Assembly: GCA_026874595.1 (NCBI GenBank)
Contig: CM049319.1
Location: 14,287,601-14,351,600, forward strand
DNA length: 64,000 bases
DNA from: Sipunculus nudus
Lineage: Eukaryota > Annelida > Sipuncula > Golfingiida > Sipunculidae
Reading direction: 5' to 3'
Below, in pieces: positions 60,139-64,000 of this stretch (its first letter is position 1; each line of letters opens with the position of its first letter). Both the position numbers and the translations under genes were made by a program. The notes under the pieces were generated by a model. It saw only the letters and a list, made by a program, of their open reading frames with translations. It ran no database searches and was not told where the DNA came from.

Positions 60139-63096
60139 GAATGAAATTATACGCTTTGCATAAAGAAATTCCAGATTTTGTGCCTGGTGCTGTTAAAATC
60201 CCCATATTTGTGACAGCTATTGTAATTGTGACAGCTATATTTTCTACGATTAAGCATGACGTAAACGTATATCATAAATTTTCCTTTTAAATTATAAATC
60301 ATCTAATCCAACTACTATGTATTATTTACATATATGAATAGTAATAAATCAATATTATCTTAAAAGTTACAATGTTACGTCATGCATGCTGAAAAACAAG
60401 TGACCCATGGGTCATGACGCTCAGCTGCCAAGCATGACCTGCGACATCATGGGCTGCAATTCACAACTTCTAGTAAAATTGTTGCAGAACCTATATGCCA
60501 ATTTTGTTTAAACTTTCTACATTGCTATAAATTCTTATCATATATGTCTGGTTAAAACATAGTGAATGATGGTCTGAGGCAAAATGTATGGTTGTTGAGC
60601 TATCAGGAACTAATCCCACAGCTTGCTCGATACCTGTCAGTCTCAAAAGGAATACCACACAGGCCACATATAAGATCAAAATATAGCAAAAGATCAAGGA
60701 AATCCATGCAAGAATTATTGTGAAACGGGTGCTTCCATATTAATTTTTATTCAATACAAGCCAACTGTACTGAGCTTTCATAAATGATGGTCATGTTTAT
60801 TAAGAAGTCTTTGACCCAATGCAAGATTACATTAATATACATCCCACTGCATTCACTTTAATAGTTCTTGAGATTATGTTCTAAAGGAATTTAAAGATGG
60901 CGTCCTGGTGGCCATATTGGATTTCTGACAGGTCAGAAATTGAACAACAAACATCCTCTAAAAGGGACCAAACATCATTAAAAAAATCACAGAAACTGTC
61001 CTGGCAAAAGGATTTCTAAAATGGCTACCTGGCAGACATAATGGTTTTCTGACAAGTCACACATCCTCCAATAAGACACTTAACTTGTAGCAATTGCTTC
61101 AAAGAATGTAACAGTTATGAATGTCCAAAACAATTCAAAAGGCATGATCAGGTTGGAGAGCTCTCATATCAGATTTATGAACATGCAAATGTAAAAAGTG
61201 CAAGTCCGATTTGTTTTAATTATCAGCTTGCTATTCAATGGGGTCAGCAGGGTAGGTAAACTGCAAAACCTAAAAGAAAAGAAATGCAGAAAGCATCACT
61301 AAGAGTCTTGTAATCAAATAAAGCCATCCTAAATCCAGGTACAGACCCACATATTATCAGAACAAACACTTGCTGGTATATCTGATGATTTGTATAATAA
61401 ATTTCAGATATCTAGAAAACTAAGTTTATTGCTATGATTCCATGATATAAACTGCAAAATGTTCCCATCATTTTATAAATCAGTAGCTAAACTTAACACT
61501 TAACTCTCATAGTCTTAATGCCTGGCCAAAGCATTCCGGCAACAGTGTTTTTGTTATGCACTAATGATATATCCTTATCACTCCATGAGCTGATACAAAA
61601 GGGAGTCATATATCACAAGTGTCACTGACAATTATGGGCACATAGTGAGATGTACCAGTTGTGAAAGCCATATGGTTATATATACAAGAAAACAAGAAAA
61701 ATAGAGATGGTCTACAAGATAAGTTATTGTGAACATCCCTGACCTATGACCTTGGCCTTTAGCCCACATATCAACTGGATTCTTTCTAAATGATGGGTAA
61801 CCACTAACCACTTACATCTGGCCGAGTGTAATTACTTGGCAACCAATGAGTGAATAACTTAGACCTGCAACCTTTAACCTCCTGACCAGCTGACCTCAAA
61901 ATCAATTAGTTATTTCTTCATGCAAAAAGACCCATAAATATGAAGTTTGAATCAAATTCAGTGATGCATAGATGTGGCATATGTGAATGACTGAAGGTTT
62001 GGGTTGAACAGTTTCACTTGAAATATGTTCACAAGCATTTAGAACAATATTGTGACCTTGACCTTTGACCTTTTGAACTCAACATCAATAGGCTTCTTCT
62101 CCTATTGGTAGGTAAGCCATATATGACAGATGGAAAGTATAGATTGAAAGTTTGCTGAAAATGACTCCACGCAAGCAGAACTTGACCTTTGACCTAAAAA
62201 TCAACAGGTCTTTTCCCCTGTTGGCAGAGAAGCGATATCAGTGCTGAAAGGTTTGGAATGAAAGGTCTAGCTTGAAATGTGTCCACAGCCTTTTCAAAGA
62301 AGTGGATCTTGTGACCCTGACCTTTCACCTTGTGACCTCAACATCTATAGGATTCTTCTCCCACTTAGAAGGTGAGCTATATGTGAAAGATCAAAGAATT
62401 GGGATGAAAGGTTTGGCTTAAAATGCATCCTGAGGCTTTTCAAAGAAGTTGGTTCTGTGACCTTGACCTTTGACCTTGTGACCTCAAAATAATTATGGTT
62501 CTTCCCCTGTTGGTAGGTGAGCTGTATGTGAAAGATGGAAGGTTTGGGGAAAATTTTGGCTAAAAGAATTATTTCTGGGGGGTGCAAACACACCCCATTA
62601 CTTCTAGAATATAGGTCGCAGTGACCTAATTTCAGGTTTGCAAGGAGATCTTTTTAGAACCTCTAAGACTGCATAGGGTTCATGGCCCTAGCCCCTATGG
62701 TTCTGATTTGTGCCCTGCTAACGGACGGACGGCCGGCCGGACGGCCGGACGGACAGACGGAAGGACGCCGGACAAAGACCCATCGCTATAGCCCAGCATG
62801 ACTGAAAGTCAGCTGAGCTAAAAAACAGTCTCGCAAAAAAAATTTATTCAGTTTTCTTATCCCCGAAAGCCAATCCCTCATGAAAATGCAATTGTATTTC
62901 ATCCAGAACCTGTGACGATATTGTATGGACAAAGAAACAAATAGGGATGGACAGATTAACACCGTCAGCGGAAATAAAACTCACGGTGAACATGTCGGTT
63001 GAACATACGAAGAATTCAGGATGACGCCGTCCCTGGCCAGGAGGTCCATGTACGGCGTCTGTACCTCCCTGTTGTTCCATCCAACGTCATTCCAAC
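42982..63096 (-). CDS. arylsulfatase B-like sulfatase, 12 visible exons, 5' end beyond the window
   Basis: The join is 63096-62985, 59867-59816, 58090-57990, 54112-53941, 52731-52630, 51843-51780, 50002-49905, 49422-49286, 48338-48280, 47818-47707, 46263-46121 and 43154-42982. Every junction is GT-AG and all phases agree, giving 1325 nt and about 440 residues to a TAG stop. Sulfatases of this family hydrolyse sulfate esters, in ARSB from N-acetylgalactosamine 4-sulfate of glycosaminoglycans, in lysosomes or after secretion. In order I see C-S-P-S-R (the Cys is the formylglycine precursor), V-G-K-W-H-L-G, Q-A-V-H-T-P, T-D-N-G-G, W-P-L-R-G-A-K and a C-terminal G-V-W-S-P-G-W-C like the ARSB end. 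All catalytic residues expected after the first exon are present. The signal peptide and first metal-binding Asp pair are missing, consistent with an exon beyond base 64000. ARSB, ARSI and ARSJ share this architecture, so the exact orthologue and substrate are not settled. Confidence 0.93.
43814..44530. mobile_element. MITE-like element with ATTCCATT and TATGCGTATGCAG ends
   Basis: The left end ATTCCATTAATATGTATGCG, running into TATGCAG, is matched inverted at the right by ATTCCATTCATGCGTATGCG, then TATGCAG. Further TATGCGTATGC palindromes lie just outside both ends (43742-43790 and 44581-44600). Inside are multiple TTCCCTGACTTTTC motifs in both halves (43890-43925, 44270-44350). It lies in the last arylsulfatase intron. 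No transposase. Confidence 0.6.
45170..46120. repeat. imperfect tandem array (85-130 bp units) next to arylsulfatase exon 11
   Basis: Units begin GAAGAGACNTT, contain ATGACGTACTTCTGATA-like sequence, then ACACACATGCA, AGCCTAAAACAT and ATAGTCGTTACAC. At least eight units are visible (near 45372, 45485, 45600, 45685, 45778, 45905, 46010 and 46100). The last unit overlaps exon 11's end and splice donor. Confidence 0.75.
46121..46263 (-). CDS. arylsulfatase visible exon 11 (penultimate)
   Basis: A 143 bp exon with acceptor TTTATGGACAG and donor GTACGT. It encodes [18 protein letters not shown], like ARSB K-L-x-T-G-N-P-G-Y-x-x-W-x, and ends L-F-N-I-R plus one base. The last ~20 exon bases and the donor resemble units of the imperfect tandem array that continues into the intron at 45170-46120. 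Confidence 0.93.
46890..47600. repeat. 63 bp minisatellite, about 11 copies, open in one minus frame
   Basis: The unit contains GGTCCCTCTCCACGACCCCC, then GTCCCCTTTAACAGTCCCTC, then TCGGGGTCTACCCTCCCTTT. Because the unit is a multiple of three, a minus frame reads repeated [20 protein letters not shown]. It lies inside the intron between visible exons 10 and 11 with no splice sites, so it is taken as non-coding. Confidence 0.93.
47707..47818 (-). CDS. arylsulfatase visible exon 10
   Basis: A 112 bp exon with acceptor ATCCTCCTCAG and donor GTAAGG. It encodes [14 protein letters not shown], the D-G-x-D-x-W family block, then R-N-E-F-A-Y-F-I-D and A-I-R. The 63 bp minisatellite starts about 100 bp into the intron that follows. 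Confidence 0.93.
48280..48338 (-). CDS. arylsulfatase visible exon 9 (H-I-V-D-W-Y-P-T-L)
   Basis: A 59 bp exon with acceptor CTTGTTTCAG and donor GTAATA. One base completes Arg, then [19 protein letters not shown] and one base of Asp. It matches the family's M-H-x-x-D-W-x-P-T-L motif. It is short but fixed by phase on both sides. Confidence 0.92.
48457..48800. mobile_element. MITE with TTAAAGG-type end, copy C, truncated, in an arylsulfatase intron
   Basis: Begins TTAAAGGGGCCTATAAACTT and contains CCGCCAAAATAATCAAAACA, parallel to copy B. The right TIR is not clear. It sits in the intron between visible exons 8 and 9, just ahead of exon 9's acceptor. Confidence 0.55.
48801..49285. other. intron sequence, nothing recognised
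   Basis: AT-rich remainder of the intron between visible exons 8 and 9. Confidence 0.6.
49286..49422 (-). CDS. arylsulfatase visible exon 8 (N-G-G, W-P-L-R-G-A-K, W-E-G-G-T-R-G)
   Basis: A 137 bp exon with acceptor AATTACAG and donor GTTAAT (weaker than the others). It begins N-G-G-P, completing [25 protein letters not shown] is close to ARSB N-W-P-L-R-G-R-K-W-S-L-W-E-G-G-V-R-G. The Lys here corresponds to a catalytic Lys. Confidence 0.95.
49905..50002 (-). CDS. arylsulfatase visible exon 7 (metal-binding Asp)
   Basis: A 98 bp exon with acceptor CATTATAG and donor GTGAGT. It encodes [12 protein letters not shown], then [11 protein letters not shown]. The terminal Asp pairs with the Asn that opens the next exon to form the calcium-binding D-N of the sulfatase fold. 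Reading on past GTGAGT gives unrelated sequence. Confidence 0.95.
51780..51843 (-). CDS. arylsulfatase visible exon 6
   Basis: A 64 bp exon with acceptor TTCGCACAG and donor GTAAGG. It encodes V-P-Q-R-Y-L-H-Q-Y, then H-S-D-R-K-K-Y-L and one base of Gly. It corresponds to the family's V-P-x-x-Y...R-R-x-Y-x-G-M-V stretch linking the active-site His strand to the M-V-S-A-M-D-D helix. It was found by phase and homology. Confidence 0.9.
52630..52731 (-). CDS. arylsulfatase visible exon 5 (Q-A-V-H-T-P)
   Basis: A 102 bp phase-0 exon with acceptor TTGTCCCAG and donor GTACTG. It encodes [10 protein letters not shown], then [14 protein letters not shown]. The family equivalent is P-L-F-L-Y-L-A-L-Q-S-V-H-x-P, whose His lies in the active site. 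A C-rich and G-rich low-complexity tract lies just upstream at 52850-52990 in the intron. Confidence 0.95.
52850..52985. repeat. C/A-rich low-complexity cluster
   Basis: Alternating poly-C runs, (CA)n and G-rich pieces such as GGGGGGATGGGG in the intron upstream of visible exon 5. Similar C-runs recur at 53286-53308 and 58333-58350. Confidence 0.9.
53200..53222. repeat. (GT)n microsatellite
   Basis: Short GT run following a TA-rich tract. Confidence 0.9.
53941..54112 (-). CDS. arylsulfatase visible exon 4 ([13 protein letters not shown])
   Basis: A 172 bp exon with acceptor GTCGACAG and donor GTGAGT. It starts by completing Lys of G-K-W-H-L-G, followed by [19 protein letters not shown] and later Y-F-S-H. 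This follows the T-P-T-x-R-G-F-D-x-F-x-G order of ARSB. The His of K-W-H is an active-site residue in the family. Confidence 0.95.
54441..56879. mobile_element. helitron-like non-autonomous element, copy 1 (full length, ~2.44 kb)
   Basis: Starts AACAAGTGACCCATGGGTCA and ends with a GACGGACGGC-type GC-rich block, then a TGACT-GAA-AGTCA hairpin and GCTGAGCTAAAAA. A short hairpin about ten bases before a CTAA-type end recalls Helitron 3' termini. The 3' half holds 5-6 tandem units of ~130 bp around TGACCTTTGACCT. No Rep/helicase frame. It lies in the intron between visible exons 3 and 4. The Helitron assignment is an inference from the termini. Confidence 0.7.
57261..57895. mobile_element. helitron-like element, copy 2 (internally deleted, ~635 bp)
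   Basis: Keeps the first ~430 and last ~190 bases. The junction near 57688-57700 joins ATGCAAG to CTGACCTAATTTCAGG and drops about 1.8 kb, including all tandem units. Its 5' part is closer to copy 3 than to copy 1 (for example GGGCTGCAATTCACAACTTC). Confidence 0.75.
57990..58090 (-). CDS. arylsulfatase visible exon 3
   Basis: A 101 bp exon with acceptor TTTTCTAG and donor GTACGT. It encodes a segment ending G-Y-D-T-H-M-V-G plus two bases of Lys, matching the family's G-Y-x-T-H-M-V-G-K-W-H-L-G. The Lys of this block contacts the sulfate in known structures. [12 protein letters not shown] corresponds to the family segment that starts with the conserved L-P. Confidence 0.92.
58600..59290. repeat. 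~41 bp minisatellite, about 16 copies
   Basis: The unit is TATGACGGCGACATCAGGTG followed by TGGTTAGAGCGCAGTTCTCG. The right half (59020-59265) is nearly homogeneous and the left half is degenerate, so recent expansion is at the right end. It lies in the intron between visible exons 2 and 3. The 82-codon plus frame across it is incidental. Confidence 0.93.
59816..59867 (-). CDS. arylsulfatase visible exon 2 (completes C-x-P-S-R)
   Basis: A 52 bp exon with acceptor TTTTTCAG and donor GTTTGT. One base completes Pro, then [17 protein letters not shown] follows, so the C-S-P-S-R sulfatase signature is split between exons 1 and 2. The L-M-T-G-Y block corresponds to L-L-T-G-R in ARSB. It is too short for ordinary ORF calling and was recognised by homology and phase. 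Confidence 0.9.
60061..60140. repeat. compound (CT)n(AT)n microsatellite
   Basis: A CT run turns into an AT run, then ATACATGAATG. Confidence 0.95.
60395..62825. mobile_element. helitron-like element, copy 3 (full length, ~2.43 kb)
   Basis: Same ends and internal tandem region as copy 1, in the same orientation, in the intron between visible exons 1 and 2. The GACGGACGGCCGGCCGG block is slightly longer than in copy 1. Differences from copy 1 are scattered substitutions and small indels. Confidence 0.75.
62985..63096 (-). CDS. arylsulfatase visible exon 1 (Cys of the formylglycine motif)
   Basis: Acceptor TTTTCAG precedes it and donor GTGAGT follows. It opens with two bases completing a Gly codon, then reads W-N-D-V-G-W-N-N, matching the family's D-D-L-G-W-N-D-V-G block, whose Asp pair must end the missing upstream exon. 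It ends in Y-V-Q-P-T-C-S plus the first two bases of Pro. That Cys is the one expected to be oxidised to formylglycine. No upstream exon is visible between here and 64000. Confidence 0.92.
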
Positions 63097-63200
63097 CTGA
63101 AAATACCACGTGACATCTAGCACATTTATTTTTTGTTGTTTATTGTATCAAAAGCTCCAGCCACATTTTTTTTACCTTTATCTTGATTTTATCTATCACC

Positions 63201-63248
<48 letters not shown>

Positions 63249-63328
63249 TTACATTTTTATGAGTTTTATGATATCCACACGCTGAGGAACAGATGACTAC
63301 CTGATTGCCCATCAGGGTTACATCCATA

Positions 63329-63386
<58 letters not shown>

Positions 63387-64000
63387 GTGCGGACAGAGCA
63401 TCAGTATTTTTACTATATAGCGTTACAGGATATAGTTAATTCGTATACGAACATGAAGACGTACGAGACCTAGAGCTAACAGTTCGCTGGGTGAATGGAT
63501 AGCATTACGATATTGTATATCCTTCAGTATAGGTCTATTATACGTACTATACATCTAGGGACATATTAGGCCTACTTGAATTTTGAATTATACATTTTGT
63601 TAAACAATGCAAATTCCTATATAACCAGCGTCTCTATAATTGTGCAGGGAAAAAAACAGAAATCGCGTGTCGCACCGCCTAAATGAAAACAAACCAACGT
63701 GAACTGTTCGCATGTCATGTAAACATGTAATATGATGATTAAGATGATGATAATGATGATGATGATAATGGTGGTGATAATTATAGTGAAGATGATGTTT
63801 AGGATGATGAGTGTTATAGTGATGATGATATTGTCTAACTTGTTGAGAGTGGTGATGATGATGTAGCTGTTGATGATGATGATAATGATGATAGTGGTGA
63901 TATCGATGATATAATTCAAAATTGTTATGATGGTGATAGTGTTGATTGAACTATAAACTCAACTTTTTACACTCTCTGAAAAAATTGGGGCAGAACAGGG
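63097..64000. other. arylsulfatase intron, simple repeats only
   Basis: Two (AT)n tracts (63206-63245 and 63334-63384) and a (GAT)n-rich stretch (63733-63925). I looked for the missing first sulfatase exon (D-D-x-G) on the minus strand and did not find it here. Confidence 0.7.
63733..63925. repeat. (GAT)n-rich imperfect microsatellite
   Basis: Interspersed GATGAT/GATAATGAT units. The 100-codon minus frame rich in Ile and Thr is a translation of this repeat. Confidence 0.9.

Noticed and set aside
63617-63919. 100-codon Ile/Thr-rich minus frame
   Set aside because: Direct translation of a GAT-type microsatellite.

Overview
The window looks like nuclear DNA from a lophotrochozoan animal, most probably a bivalve mollusc. 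The evidence is spliced genes with GT-AG introns, AT-rich sequence, many microsatellites and poly-C runs, tRNA-derived SINEs, palindromic MITE-like elements, several minisatellites and a helitron-like interspersed repeat. There are no operons, ribosome-binding sites or bacterial gene structure. The species is an inference and cannot be fixed from this sequence alone.

Right third (42.9-63.1 kb, minus strand): twelve consecutive coding exons of an arylsulfatase B-like (ARSB/I/J family) lysosomal or secreted sulfatase. They join in phase into about 440 residues ending in a stop codon and a nearby AATAAA. The formylglycine motif C-S-P-S-R, the V-G-K-W-H-L-G block, the active-site His, the D-N-G-G pair (split by an intron) and the late Lys are all present. 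The first exon or exons (signal peptide, metal-binding Asp pair) lie beyond base 64000. The introns carry three copies of a ~2.4 kb repeat, three minisatellites and MITEs. One repeat array appears to have grown out of the end of the penultimate exon, copying its splice donor.

Middle (about 36 kb, plus strand): one complete coding exon for a 119-residue secreted peptide precursor. It has a signal peptide, a CX3C-X12-CX3C helical-hairpin-type cysteine pattern, and an R-F-G-K-R amidation and cleavage site. It matches no peptide family I can name and is the best candidate for something undescribed. The ATG lies directly after a splice acceptor, so at least one 5' untranslated exon must lie upstream. 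A CpG-rich promoter-like block with a strong donor at 13.2-13.4 kb is one candidate.

Left third (1-35 kb): no gene I can establish. It holds a compact TATA/CCAAT/E-box/CRE promoter-like block (5.85-5.91 kb), SINEs, several TIR-bearing MITE families, a 1.65 kb minisatellite of ~43 bp units, a possible solo LTR, a weak minus-strand terminal-exon candidate (34.3 kb) and long AT-rich non-coding stretches.

The two coding loci have no evident functional link: one is a degradative sulfatase, the other a putative neuropeptide or peptide hormone. Much of the interest lies in the repeats.
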